From assembly GCF_902788255.1 (NCBI RefSeq), contig NZ_CADAJR010000001.1, positions 48,481-112,480 of the forward strand: 64,000 nucleotides of DNA, written 5' to 3'. The position numbers and the translations under genes were made by a program. Shown one piece after another: positions 53,563-62,775 of this stretch. Under the pieces are notes generated by a model. The model ran no database searches. It had not been told where the DNA came from and was given only the letters and a program-made list of their open reading frames with translations. Positions within the stretch are counted from its first letter, which is position 1. Each line of letters opens with the position of its first letter. Source of the stretch: an uncultured Methanobrevibacter sp. Lineage in GTDB: Archaea; Methanobacteriota; Methanobacteria; Methanobacteriales; Methanobacteriaceae.

Positions 53563-56100
53563 TTTTTTTATTGCATCATATACTCTTTTACAGTTTTCCT
53601 TGTCGTTGTATAGGAAAAATTCATCGATTCTTTTTGAATATTCATCCTTTATCTGACAGTCGTTTTCAATATAATCTATAATCAAGTCCACCAGTTCTTT
53701 TTCATCTTTAATCACTTCACCGAAACCCATGGTCTCATAGTCAAAGTAACTGTCGTTTAAATCGAAATGATAGTCATCACTGTAGTGATAGTATAATATA
53801 GGTTTATGGAGATATGAAAAGTCGAATGCCACTGATGAATAGTCTGTAATCAGCAATGATCCGTTATTGAAGAGTGGCTGATATTTTATTTTGCTGTCAG
53901 CTATTGTTACATAGTCATTTTTGTCAAACAGATCAATGAATTTATAGACGTTAGGGTGAGGCTTGAATATTATCTCATAATCGTGCTGCCTGCAGGCTTC
54001 GATTAATTTTTCATTGTTTATCAGTGAATTGAATCTTTTAAAGAATTCACTTTCGGTAATGTAGTTGGCGGATTTTCGGGTAAATTCCCTTCTCCATGAG
54101 GGCATTATGATAATCTGCTTTTTATTCTCATTATTTTCCAAGGTATCGTATCTTGGAAGGCCCAGCAACTGCACTACATTTTCATCATAATTGTATGGAT
54201 GCTTGAAAATGGATTCGTATTCGAGTGGTGCGCTTGTTAAAAAGAATGAAAGATTCATGTTGTATTTATTTAACCATGAGGAGATGTCATCCTTAATTAT
54301 TCCGTGCTGTAAAAAGACATTGTTTGATTTGTGAAGTCCCGCCAAATGAGGATAACTTCCCCAAAACGGATATATGAGTTCATTGTCCGGTTGGGAGGTC
54401 ACGATATTTTCAACAAACAGTCCTAAAAATCTATGTTTAATCGATTTAAATCCTAAAACATTGCCGGTTTTTTCCATTTCACTATAATCGGGGCTGTCCT
54501 TTTTGATTATGAAATATTTTTTAATGTCCGGATCCTTGTCAACGGCATATCTGAAAAGGTGCATTCCGTTGTCGTCTGCCACTTCAGGACGGTCCATAAA
54601 AAACCAGATATGCTTGTTTTTCAAGAATGGATATCCAATCATATACATTATCCTAAATGGAATTCCAACTTTATATCCCTGTTCTTTTTCTTTAAACATA
54701 TGAATCAATGCTTTGATTTCCTGTTTAATCCATTTCATTGTGGTCTTATGTGTTATATGTATCTTATTGTCCTGTAAAATGCTTAAGTAATCTTTAGTTT
54801 TTGCATATCCGACAATCTTTGAAAAGTTACAAGGCCTTGAAAAATCGATGTTTAACGTTTGGTTTTTGTTTTTAAATTCAATTGTGTACTCTTTATTTTT
54901 TGACAGGTCTATTTCGAATTCAAAGGAAAAGTTTTCACAGTAAATGTAATCGAGATATCTTTTATCCCTTTGAGGAAACTTGAGTTCTTTCAGGGCAATT
55001 TTTTCATTATTGACATATGCCTCAATGTCCACACTATTGAAATCATAAATATCGAATAGCACACGCAATTTGTCTTCAATGATATCATAATTGTCTATAA
55101 CTATGGTGTCCGGTTGGAATTGAGAAAATATCGGATGGGAATAGGTTCCATATTTTAATAAGAATGCATTGATTTTATCGTATCTGTCGAAAAATTCATA
55201 GTTTAGGATAATTTCATCATCAATCTTTTTTATGATATCTTCTAATGACTTTTTAAATTTGATTAATTCCTCACCTTCCAATATCTCTGGGATACTATTG
55301 ACCTTAAATAACCATGAAATGTCATACATGATTACATTCTGTATGAATTTTGGAATTTGCCCGTATTTCTCTTCACTTTTATCAAATAAGTAATTAAAGT
55401 ACTTTTCAACCCTTGGAATATAATAATTCTTATCTGATTGAGAATTATCTATAATGGAGCTTTTTTCCCGTCTTTTTCTATAATTGTATCTTCCTTCGCA
55501 ACACAATCCCAAATTCGGGTTATTAATCAGTATTTCATTTACAAACACCACATCCTCAGATGTAACTATGTTTGGAAATTTAATACCGTTTGCTGCACTT
55601 TTTTTGACAAAGCTTGACGGTGCGGACAATTGGTAATATTGAGGATTTTCTATAAGGTTTACAGTTTTGCTTTCATCAAATTTCTTGTTTAGATAGTGAG
55701 GGCCCTGCCTGTCTTCAAAGAAAAATATGGGTATTGACACTATATCTGTTTCTTCATGTGTGTCAAAGAAATTTAATACATTTTTAAAGGTAGTTTTTGA
55801 GAAATAATCGTCACTGTCTAGGAAATTTACATATTTTCCGTTTGCATTATCTAAACCGATGTTTCTGGAAATTGCAGGTCCTAGATTTTCATCATTGCGG
55901 ATATATTTGAAATTATCTGGAAATTTATCAATAAACTTTTTACAGACGCTTTTTGTATTGTCTAGGCTGTTGTCATCAACAATAATAACTTCAATATTCT
56001 CTTCAAATCCAATATCTTGAAAAATTAATGAATTTAAACATTCTTCAATCCATTTTTCAGAATTATACGCTGCAATAATCACTGAAAAATTAATTTGCAT
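53545..56100 (-). CDS. Bifunctional GT2 glycosyltransferase / TagF-like glycerophosphotransferase
   Basis: 851 residues. Residues 1-230 are a family 2 glycosyltransferase (SVIIAAYNSEKWIEECLNSL, IIVDDNSLDNT, NFLDSDDYFS). Residues 480-851 are a CDP-glycerol glycerophosphotransferase domain: FLQHGIIKDDISSWL, IIMPSWRREF, IFKPHPNVYK and LLITDYSSVAFDFSYLHKP. The middle (350-450) holds a small beta domain. Such fusions build teichoic-acid-like phosphopolyol chains in bacteria; pseudomurein methanogens carry similar genes. The exporter genes lie just upstream. Confidence 0.93.
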   Translation of the reverse strand: MQINFSVIIAAYNSEKWIEECLNSLIFQDIGFEENIEVIIVDDNSLDNTKSVCKKFIDKFPDNFKYIRNDENLGPAISRNIGLDNANGKYVNFLDSDDYFSKTTFKNVLNFFDTHEETDIVSIPIFFFEDRQGPHYLNKKFDESKTVNLIENPQYYQLSAPSSFVKKSAANGIKFPNIVTSEDVVFVNEILINNPNLGLCCEGRYNYRKRREKSSIIDNSQSDKNYYIPRVEKYFNYLFDKSEEKYGQIPKFIQNVIMYDISWLFKVNSIPEILEGEELIKFKKSLEDIIKKIDDEIILNYEFFDRYDKINAFLLKYGTYSHPIFSQFQPDTIVIDNYDIIEDKLRVLFDIYDFNSVDIEAYVNNEKIALKELKFPQRDKRYLDYIYCENFSFEFEIDLSKNKEYTIEFKNKNQTLNIDFSRPCNFSKIVGYAKTKDYLSILQDNKIHITHKTTMKWIKQEIKALIHMFKEKEQGYKVGIPFRIMYMIGYPFLKNKHIWFFMDRPEVADDNGMHLFRYAVDKDPDIKKYFIIKKDSPDYSEMEKTGNVLGFKSIKHRFLGLFVENIVTSQPDNELIYPFWGSYPHLAGLHKSNNVFLQHGIIKDDISSWLNKYNMNLSFFLTSAPLEYESIFKHPYNYDENVVQLLGLPRYDTLENNENKKQIIIMPSWRREFTRKSANYITESEFFKRFNSLINNEKLIEACRQHDYEIIFKPHPNVYKFIDLFDKNDYVTIADSKIKYQPLFNNGSLLITDYSSVAFDFSYLHKPILYYHYSDDYHFDLNDSYFDYETMGFGEVIKDEKELVDLIIDYIENDCQIKDEYSKRIDEFFLYNDKENCKRVYDAIKKLPLKD

Positions 56101-56107
56101 TTAATGA

Positions 56108-56626
56108 TTACTCCTGTGACTTTTTATAATCCGGTTTAATTGTGGTAACTAATAGCTTTAGATTTTCGTTAATTTCATCAATGCTATGGAATTTAGAACA
56201 GTTGAATATGAATGTATGGTTATGTGAATACAGATATGAAGTTGATAAATATCCGGAATGAGGATTAGAACTGTTTTGATAATAAACTACATAATATTTG
56301 TACTTATTAGTTGTATTGGTTGAATTCTGCAGGATTTTAATGTCATCTTCATGGGATAATTCTTTCACTTTATCATTAAAACTTTTCCCTGCGACATCTG
56401 TTTTACCTAAATCTTCAATGTATATCTTTTCAACACCTTCTCTTTTTGTCAATTCAGTACTGTATGACCCAGAATCTGTAACTGAAAATTCTGGTGGTAA
56501 GACAGCAGTAGATTTGTGTATATCTATTATTGCATTACCAACGGTGTTTGAAGAAGATACGACTGCATATCCGCATATTATTGCAATAATTATTATGATT
56601 AATATTAATATCCATCGTTTATCCAT
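56108..56626 (-). CDS. Signal-anchored hypothetical protein in the wall-polymer cluster
   Basis: 172 residues. One N-terminal helix (residues 5-23, ILILIIIIIAIICGYAVV) anchors an extracellular domain with several N-x-S/T sites and the pattern YYVVYYQNSSNPHSGYLSTS. No family is recognised. It lies seven bases from the glycosyltransferase and eight from the ABC ATPase genes, so it is part of that operon. It may be a substrate-binding or attachment factor for the exported polymer. Confidence 0.8.
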   Translation of the reverse strand: MDKRWILILIIIIIAIICGYAVVSSSNTVGNAIIDIHKSTAVLPPEFSVTDSGSYSTELTKREGVEKIYIEDLGKTDVAGKSFNDKVKELSHEDDIKILQNSTNTTNKYKYYVVYYQNSSNPHSGYLSTSYLYSHNHTFIFNCSKFHSIDEINENLKLLVTTIKPDYKKSQE

Positions 56627-56634
56627 GTTATGAC

Positions 56635-57453
56635 CTATTTTTGACTTGATTCGGCACTTTTGATATAAGCGTCACATACTTCATTAGCTTCTCCTTCCAT
56701 TATAAGATGTCCATCTTCAATCCAAATGCATTTGTCGCAAATGTCACGAATCTGACCGATAGAATGTGAAACAAGAAGTACGGTGACTCCATCCTGCATC
56801 ATTGATCTGATTTTTTCTGAACTTTTTTTTCTGAATTTAATGTCTCCTACGGATAAGATCTCATCAATGATTAGTATATCCGGCTCCACTAATGTAGCAA
56901 TAGAAAAACCTAATTTGGCACGCATTCCTGATGAATAATTTTTAACTGGATAGTTAATGTACTCTCCAAGTTCGGAGAATTCTATAATCTCATCATATTT
57001 GCTGTTAATGAATTTTTCATCCATACTTAAGAAAGCGCCATTTAAATAAATATTGTTTTTTCCAGTGTAATTTTTATCAAAACCGGCACCTAATTCAAGT
57101 AATGGTGCAACCTTGCCGTTAATTGTGATTTTACCATAAGTAGGTTCATAAATTCCCGCTAAAATTTTTAAAAGAGTACTTTTTCCGGCACCATTAAATC
57201 CTAGAATGCCTACTCTGTCCCCTTTATAAATATTAAATGTGATGTCATCCAGGACTCTAATCTTCTTTTTGTCATTTTTATTGTTTTTTAGAGTTCTAAT
57301 GACATATTCTTTGAGTGTATCAATTTTATCCTTTGTAATTTTAAATTCCATGGTCAAATGTTCGACTTTGATGGCAATTTCATTATCATTATCGAGCATT
57401 TGCCTTTTTGAATTTTTATTAAATAAATTTGAAATGATGTCTTTAAAACCCAT
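56635..57453 (-). CDS. ABC transporter ATPase, TagH-like polysaccharide exporter
   Basis: 272 residues. Walker A GFNGAGKST, ABC signature YSSGMRAKLGFS, Walker B ILIIDEILSVGD and switch His LVSHSIG. The N-terminal EHLTMEFKITKDKIDTLKEY segment is typical of the KpsT/TagH/Wzt group. It has no long C-terminal domain for cap recognition. It forms an exporter with the adjacent permease. Likely cargo is the phosphopolyol chain made by the neighbouring fused transferase. Confidence 0.94.
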   Translation of the reverse strand: MGFKDIISNLFNKNSKRQMLDNDNEIAIKVEHLTMEFKITKDKIDTLKEYVIRTLKNNKNDKKKIRVLDDITFNIYKGDRVGILGFNGAGKSTLLKILAGIYEPTYGKITINGKVAPLLELGAGFDKNYTGKNNIYLNGAFLSMDEKFINSKYDEIIEFSELGEYINYPVKNYSSGMRAKLGFSIATLVEPDILIIDEILSVGDIKFRKKSSEKIRSMMQDGVTVLLVSHSIGQIRDICDKCIWIEDGHLIMEGEANEVCDAYIKSAESSQK

Positions 57454-57465
57454 AGTAAAACCTAA

Positions 57466-58233
57466 CTATATTTCTAATGCTAATTTTTTCTCATATATGC
57501 TGAATAATAAAATTCCAATTCCTAATACTGCAAATGCGAATACCGCAAGGTATGCAAGGGTCCATAAGTCCGGAAATACTCCATATACGACCGCTTCTCT
57601 AAAGCAGGTAATTGCTGAATATAGAGGGTTTAATGTGAATATGATTTGAACTCTTGCCGGAACGATTTCTATAGGGTAGAATAATGCGGAAGCATACATT
57701 AAAATCAATGCAAATACATTGTACAAATGACCAATATCTGAAAAATATGTATTGCATACAGCTAAAATCAGACCAACTCCGAATATCAGTATTACCAATA
57801 AAGCTAATGGAATTATTGCGAAAATTGATGTAATGTGGAATGAAGCTCCAGTTATCAGCATAACTCCAAATAATATCACAAAGGATATAAGGAAGTTAAT
57901 AAATTCATAGCAAACCTTACTTACTGTAAACATGTATTTGGGTACATAAATTTTTTTCAATAGGTTTGCATTTGATCTGATTGATTGCATTGCACCTTTT
58001 GTTGCGGAGTTATAAAAATCGTAAATTACTCTTCCTGAAAGGAAATAAACGGGATAATTTTCAATTTGACGACCAAATAACATGGAAAAAATTGCTGTAA
58101 ATACTAACATTATAAAAAGAGGATTTAAAAAACTCCATAGAATTCCTAAAACGGAATCCTTATATTTTGAAGTCAAATCTCTTTTAACGAGTTGTTTTAA
58201 TAAAAATTTTTTTTCAGATAATGTGTCAAACAT
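57466..58233 (-). CDS. ABC-2 permease, TagG-like polysaccharide exporter
   Basis: 255 residues with six membrane helices, beginning after a cytoplasmic stretch LVKRDLTSKYKDSVLGILWS, which is the ABC-2/TagG signature. The NPLFIMLVFTAIFSMLFGRQ helix and the final FAVLGIGILLFSIYEKKLAL helix are clear. It is first in the cluster: permease, ATPase, anchored protein, transferase. It partners the TagH-like ATPase 12 bases downstream. Confidence 0.93.
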   Translation of the reverse strand: MFDTLSEKKFLLKQLVKRDLTSKYKDSVLGILWSFLNPLFIMLVFTAIFSMLFGRQIENYPVYFLSGRVIYDFYNSATKGAMQSIRSNANLLKKIYVPKYMFTVSKVCYEFINFLISFVILFGVMLITGASFHITSIFAIIPLALLVILIFGVGLILAVCNTYFSDIGHLYNVFALILMYASALFYPIEIVPARVQIIFTLNPLYSAITCFREAVVYGVFPDLWTLAYLAVFAFAVLGIGILLFSIYEKKLALEI

Positions 58234-58295
58234 TGTTTTACCATTAATTCAATTGAATAACATTAATTTATTATTAAATATTAATATAATTTTTT

Positions 58296-58589
58296 CTATT
58301 TGTGCCTTCTTGCGAATTCATCGAAGACTTCATCAAGTTCTATGCCTTTATAAGCAAGAAGCAATAGTGTATGGAATATTAAATCAACAGATTCATATAC
58401 AAGATTTTCATCATTTTTTGAAGCGATAATAACTTCTCCTGCTTCTTCAGCTACTTTTTCAAGTATTTTATCTTCAGCTTTTTTGTCACTGTCTTGCATG
58501 ATGTTGGAAGTGTATGAATCGATGGGGTTATCCCTTCTAGATTCCAATACTTCATAAACTTCTCTTATAATCTTATCCTTCTCCATCAT
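58296..58589 (-). CDS. hisE: Phosphoribosyl-ATP pyrophosphatase
   Basis: 97 residues. The all-alpha MazG-like fold is marked by [14 protein letters not shown] with metal-binding Glu residues and [14 protein letters not shown]. It hydrolyses PR-ATP to PR-AMP in histidine synthesis (step two). The start codon overlaps the stop of the upstream CBS gene (TAATG), and GGTGAT is placed for it. This is the stand-alone hisE form, without hisI fused. Confidence 0.94.
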   Translation of the reverse strand: MMEKDKIIREVYEVLESRRDNPIDSYTSNIMQDSDKKAEDKILEKVAEEAGEVIIASKNDENLVYESVDLIFHTLLLLAYKGIELDEVFDEFARRHK

Positions 58590-59392
58590 TAATCACCTTT
58601 TGATTCTTGGTCTTGAAGGCTTTCAGTAAGTGCAATTAATGGATGTTTATCATCATCGATTATTTCAATGTCATCAAAAGTTTTTATTCCTGCCTTGTCC
58701 GCAGTTTTTTCCATACCTAACTTTATGTCCTGACCTAAATCAACAACATATGAGTCCACGGTTTCATATCCTCTTTGTGCTGAGGCCACCGCTCTGTGAT
58801 GTCCGTCAACTAGAATCCATCTGTCACCGGTTTTAACCACAATTGCAGGTTCTGCCAGTCCCTTTTCAAGTTCATAGGCTCTTCCTTCAAGTTCATCAGC
58901 ATATACCCTGTCCTGTGTAGGTCTTAATTTTTTTGTTTCAACCGGCATGTGTTTTAAAGTAGTTTTGATGCCGTATAACTGTTCCATAGTATTTTTAAAG
59001 TATTCTACCTTGTTTGGAGTTGACCTTTCAATGTGTGATCTGACCATGTCTGTATTTGTGATAATTCCTACAAGGGTTCCGTTAGTATCGACAACAGGCA
59101 TCCTTGAAATACCTCTTCTAAACATAACTCTTGAAGCGTCATTAATGGATAATTCCTGGTTTGCAACTACAAGTTTTGTACTCATTATTCCTGAAACTGT
59201 ATCTGCCCATTCTTTAGCTACAATGTCGAACGCAGTCACCATTCCCACTAATTTTCCATTATCAACTACAGGATAACTGTTGTGGTGACTCTCTCTCATT
59301 AATTCTATAATCTTATCAGTTTCAGTATCTGGAGAAACGCTAATAACGTTTTTTGTCATGTAATCTTTTACAAAGGATTTCTTTTCAGCCAT
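58589..59392 (-). CDS. CBS-domain protein with a ParB-like C-terminal domain
   Basis: 267 residues from the ATG at 59392, which has AGGAGTGA before it; the GTG at 59401 sits inside that site. Two CBS motifs fill residues 10-130 ([20 protein letters not shown] and [23 protein letters not shown]). Residues 150-235 form a ParB/sulfiredoxin-like domain with [15 protein letters not shown] and [16 protein letters not shown], lacking the HTH and CTP-binding extension of true ParB. CBS pairs bind adenine nucleotides. The role may be adenylate-linked control of an unknown reaction. It is coupled to hisE. Confidence 0.88.
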   Translation of the reverse strand: MAEKKSFVKDYMTKNVISVSPDTETDKIIELMRESHHNSYPVVDNGKLVGMVTAFDIVAKEWADTVSGIMSTKLVVANQELSINDASRVMFRRGISRMPVVDTNGTLVGIITNTDMVRSHIERSTPNKVEYFKNTMEQLYGIKTTLKHMPVETKKLRPTQDRVYADELEGRAYELEKGLAEPAIVVKTGDRWILVDGHHRAVASAQRGYETVDSYVVDLGQDIKLGMEKTADKAGIKTFDDIEIIDDDKHPLIALTESLQDQESKGD

Positions 59393-59403
59393 TAAGGTCA
59401 CTC

Positions 59404-60756
59404 CTATTCGATATTTTCTCTTAATAGCTTAACGGTTTCTCCAGGATCAGCTTTTCCACGGGTTAATCTCATTACTTGACCAACTAAGAAATTAAGTGAA
59501 GCTTTTTGTCCATCTAAATAATCTTGTACAGCCTTTGGATTTTCATCAATTGCCTGTTTAACTGCTGCAAGCACTTCATCATCTTTTACAACACCAAGTA
59601 AACCTAATTCCTCTGCAATTTCTTTTGGAGATTTTTCGTTATTAGGCATTTGTTCGATGATTTTATGAGCTGCTTTAGCGGTAATCTCTTTGTTTTGCAT
59701 CATACTTAAGAATTCAATCAGATCTTTAGAGGTAATTCCACTGTCTGAAAAGTCTAATTTATTATATGATAAAACACGTTTAAGTTCATCTCTCATTACT
59801 TTGGCTGCAAATTTGGAATCCACCTCTTTTACAACTTCTTCATATGCAATTGCCAAATCAAGTTCTGAGGTTAATACCTTAGCGGATTCTTCATCAATAT
59901 CATAATCTTCAACAAATCTTTTCACTTTGTTGTGTGGTGCTTCAGGCATTGTGTCGAGGATTCTTTGAATTGTTTCATCGGAAATTTTCATTGGTGGCAA
60001 GTCAGGATCTGTAATGAATCTGTAGTCATCAGCATCCTCTTTCATCCTCATACCTACGGTAATCATTTGAGATTCGAGGTAAGCACGAGTTTCCTGTTTG
60101 ACTTCCACTCCTCTTTTCATAAGGTTTTTTTGTCTTACAAGTTCAAATTTCAATGCTTTGTATGCACCTTTGATGGAGTTAACGTTTTTCATTTCCACCC
60201 TGTTTCCTCCATTGATGGAAATGTTTACGTCTGCCCTCATGGTACCTTCACCACGTGCTCCTCCACTGTATTGTAAAACACGTATTAATTCTTTTAAGAA
60301 GTTTCTTGCTTCTTCTGGAGATTTTATATCCGGTTCTGTAACGATTTCAACCAATGGGATTCCAGAACGGTTGAAGTTCACGGTACCTCTGTCAGGTTTG
60401 AATTGTCCAGGATCTTCTTCAGCGTGAATTTCACGAATTCTAATTCCGTTTAATTCTCCGTTGATTCCAATTGGAACGGAAGTTCTCTGATAACCTGAAG
60501 GCAAGTCAGGGTAATCGTAATGTTTTCTCATGAAATAAATAACATCTTGGTCTATTTCACAGTTGAGCATTAAAGCAATCATCAATGCATTTTCCAACGC
60601 TTTTTCATTTGTTGGATGTGGTTTTGCACCCGGTTGATTAAGACAAACTGGGCAAATGTTTGAGTTAATAGGTGCGTCCTGATAATTTGTAGGACAATCA
60701 CAGAATAATTTTGATTCGGTTTCTAATTGTACGTGGATTTCAAGTCCACACATCAT
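59404..60756 (-). CDS. gatB: Asp/Glu-tRNA amidotransferase subunit B
   Basis: 450 residues from the ATG at 60756. The N-terminus CGLEIHVQLETESKLFCDCP and the zinc motif CPVCLNQPG are typical. YDYPDLPSGYQ, HAEEDPGQ and MRADVNISI belong to the kinase/amidotransferase core, and the C-terminal YqeY-like tail domain is present. It converts Glu-tRNA-Gln or Asp-tRNA-Asn with GatA and GatC, which are not nearby. The start is uncertain: GGAGG at 60782-60786 is seven bases from an in-frame ATT at 60774, but 25 bases from the ATG. The next gene downstream starts eleven bases after its stop. Confidence 0.94.
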   Translation of the reverse strand: MMCGLEIHVQLETESKLFCDCPTNYQDAPINSNICPVCLNQPGAKPHPTNEKALENALMIALMLNCEIDQDVIYFMRKHYDYPDLPSGYQRTSVPIGINGELNGIRIREIHAEEDPGQFKPDRGTVNFNRSGIPLVEIVTEPDIKSPEEARNFLKELIRVLQYSGGARGEGTMRADVNISINGGNRVEMKNVNSIKGAYKALKFELVRQKNLMKRGVEVKQETRAYLESQMITVGMRMKEDADDYRFITDPDLPPMKISDETIQRILDTMPEAPHNKVKRFVEDYDIDEESAKVLTSELDLAIAYEEVVKEVDSKFAAKVMRDELKRVLSYNKLDFSDSGITSKDLIEFLSMMQNKEITAKAAHKIIEQMPNNEKSPKEIAEELGLLGVVKDDEVLAAVKQAIDENPKAVQDYLDGQKASLNFLVGQVMRLTRGKADPGETVKLLRENIE

Positions 60757-60964
60757 ATCGACATCGTCACTAATAATAATTCCTCCATTTTAGGATAATT
60801 TTTTATATTATCATTATATTTGTTTATTTCAATTTATAAATATATGTTAAAATTTGGGTTTTTAGGTGTTTTTTGAAAAATAAAGAATTAGTTTTCAAAT
60901 TCATCAATTAGTTTTGTGATCGGGTTCCTCAGTATTTGTGCCTGAAAATAATTAATAATTTTTT

Positions 60965-61945
60965 TCAGTATTTATTTTTCAGGGATTCCTTAACATACCT
61001 TTTGATGAATTTATCCAAATCCGGCGAAACTTCACTTTTTTCCGGACCTAATTGGGATTTGTCAGTGAATGTTCCCTTAAGTTCACGTCCTGCCCATTTG
61101 ACCTCTTCCTCAACTCGTTTCCCGTATTTGGTTCCAAACATTTTAAATAATGGGAATTTGGTTATTCCGTTAGCTCCACTCAAGATCAATATTCCGATAT
61201 TTGCCAGATTGTCAATCCAGGTTCCGCAGATTATTTCTATTTCCGGAAAGGCCAGCCTTACCTGTGAGACGACCTGCGCATAGTAAAGTGAAGCAGGCTG
61301 GGAAGAGTTTGCATAGATTGTTTCCTTGTGCGGATTTAGGGAGTAAAATATCACTCTATCTATTTTATGCTCTTTGATGTAATCTATCAGGTAGTTAACA
61401 TCTTCCAATGTTTCTCCAAGACCCAAAATTATAGTTATTGCCTTTTTAAATCCTAAATCTCCCGCCACATCCATCATGTTGCTTATGTCTTCAAGTTTTT
61501 TTGATGGACAAACTCTTTTGTGGATATCGGGATTTGCAACTTCGACCGCACCGGTGATCCCCTTGATTTCTGAACCGAATTCCTCCAGTTCATCAGTAAT
61601 TCCGGTATTCAACCATACTCCGTCGCCGGTAATGTCCTTTATTGTTGTTGCAATCTCTTTTATTTCCTGTGTGGTGAATGATTCATAGCCTCCGGACAGG
61701 AATTCAATATTCCAGTCCAGACGGCTGCACATTTCAGCTTCGGCATAGATGTTGTAGATGTTTCTTCTTGCCTTTTTAGGGTCTTTAATTTTATTTTTTT
61801 GTGTTGACATGTAGCAGAATGCACAGTCTCCCTTGTCACACCACCAGGATAGAAATACAGCCCTTTCAAGGGTTATCAGATTGCCATGATTTTTTAAAGT
61901 AATGTCATTGGCTTTTTTTATTAGGTCGAATATGTTTGAATCCAT
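60965..61945 (-). CDS. BioB-like radical SAM protein
   Basis: 326 residues. The cluster motif is WWCDKGDCAFCYMST, C-x4-C-x2-C, a spacing unlike the C-x3-C-x2-C of most radical SAM enzymes. GGYESFTTQEI (GGE-like), VEVANPDIHKRVCP and IILGLGETLEDVNYLIDYI follow the standard barrel order, and the C-terminal part resembles biotin synthase-type BATS (WIDNLANIGILILSGANGIT). The substrate is unknown; HmdB- and PylB-type enzymes are related in layout. It has a single-gene transcript. Confidence 0.88.
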   Translation of the reverse strand: MDSNIFDLIKKANDITLKNHGNLITLERAVFLSWWCDKGDCAFCYMSTQKNKIKDPKKARRNIYNIYAEAEMCSRLDWNIEFLSGGYESFTTQEIKEIATTIKDITGDGVWLNTGITDELEEFGSEIKGITGAVEVANPDIHKRVCPSKKLEDISNMMDVAGDLGFKKAITIILGLGETLEDVNYLIDYIKEHKIDRVIFYSLNPHKETIYANSSQPASLYYAQVVSQVRLAFPEIEIICGTWIDNLANIGILILSGANGITKFPLFKMFGTKYGKRVEEEVKWAGRELKGTFTDKSQLGPEKSEVSPDLDKFIKRYVKESLKNKY

Positions 61946-61968
61946 GAGTTTATATATTGTTCTTAAAG

Positions 61969-62055
61969 TTTATATAGTAGGTAGACTAATTTATTTATGT
62001 TGATGGTTTTTTCAATGAAATTTTTGGAAATACCAAAACCTTTATATAGTAGGTA
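61969..62055 (+). promoter_or_regulatory. Duplicated promoter of the tRNA cluster
   Basis: TTTATATAGTAGGTA occurs at 61969-61983 and again at 62041-62055, 72 bp apart, before tRNA-Asn. Each contains a TATA box. Two promoters in tandem may raise transcription of the five-tRNA unit. Confidence 0.5.
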
Positions 62056-62136
62056 ATCACATACAATTAATTACTGTTTAAAGTCTTTTGATTTTTATCA
62101 TGGGTTTTATTTGGTTAAGTTGGATGGGTGTCTCAT

Positions 62137-62209
<73 letters not shown>

Positions 62210-62214
62210 CTTTT

Positions 62215-62288
62215 GGGCCCATAGCTTAGCCAGGTAGAGCGTCCGGCTCATAACCGGAAGGTCATGGGTTCGAACCCCATTGGGCCCA
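62215..62288 (+). tRNA. tRNA with CAT anticodon (elongator Met or Ile2)
   Basis: Acceptor GGGCCCA/TGGGCCC. Anticodon stem TCCGG/CCGGA with loop CTCATAA. It lacks the initiator-type GGG/CCC stem and A1-U72 pair, so it is elongator tRNA-Met or the Ile(AUA) tRNA whose C34 is modified by agmatine. The sequence alone does not decide which. Confidence 0.9.
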
Positions 62289-62311
62289 TGTTAATTAAAA
62301 TGTATGTATTT

Positions 62312-62386
62312 GCTCCGGTGGTGTAGTCCGGCCAATCATTTCGGCCTTTCGAGCCGAAGACTCGGGTTCGAATCCCGGCCGGAGCA
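62312..62386 (+). tRNA. tRNA-Glu (TTC)
   Basis: Acceptor GCTCCGG/CCGGAGC, anticodon stem TCGGC/GCCGA with loop CTTTCGA, giving UUC. Confidence 0.95.
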
Positions 62387-62441
62387 TTCAAAAAAACTTG
62401 TTAAGATTTTTTATGGTTTCTTGTATCCTTACTTTTTATAA

Positions 62442-62524
62442 GCGGGGGTGCCCGAGAGGCCAAAGGGGACAGGTTTAGGACCTGTTGACGCAGGTCTTCC
62501 AGGGTTCGAATCCCTGCTCCCGCA
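62442..62524 (+). tRNA. tRNA-Leu (TAG)
   Basis: A class II tRNA of 83 nt with a long variable arm (TGACGCAGGTCTTC). Acceptor GCGGGGG/CTCCCGC, anticodon stem ACAGG/CCTGT, loop TTTAGGA. Confidence 0.94.
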
Positions 62525-62559
62525 CTTTAACAATTTTTTTTATTTAATATTTTATAAAT

Positions 62560-62632
62560 GCCGGGGTAGGGTAGGCGGTCATCCTCCGGGACTGTGGATC
62601 CCGGGACTCGGGTTCGAATCTCGGCTCCGGCC
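62560..62632 (+). tRNA. tRNA-His (GTG)
   Basis: Acceptor GCCGGGG/CTCCGGC with discriminator C73, anticodon stem CGGGA/TCCCG, loop CTGTGGA. The base before position 1 is T, so the G-1 needed for histidyl-tRNA synthetase is not encoded and must be added after transcription by a Thg1-type enzyme. Confidence 0.93.
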
Positions 62633-62775
62633 CCATTTATATAAACTATTTTTTTTGATTTTAATTTAAAAATTCTATTAATAATTTCAATTGCTATTTT
62701 TCTGATATTAGTTTTCAAATGCTCTCTCATTCAATTTATATACCTTTAAATTTAGATTATTATTTGAGTGTTAAT

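Noticed and set aside
62448..62669. 73-residue open frame across the tRNA cluster
   Set aside because: It runs through tRNA-Leu and tRNA-His, which have complete cloverleaf pairing; the frame is incidental.
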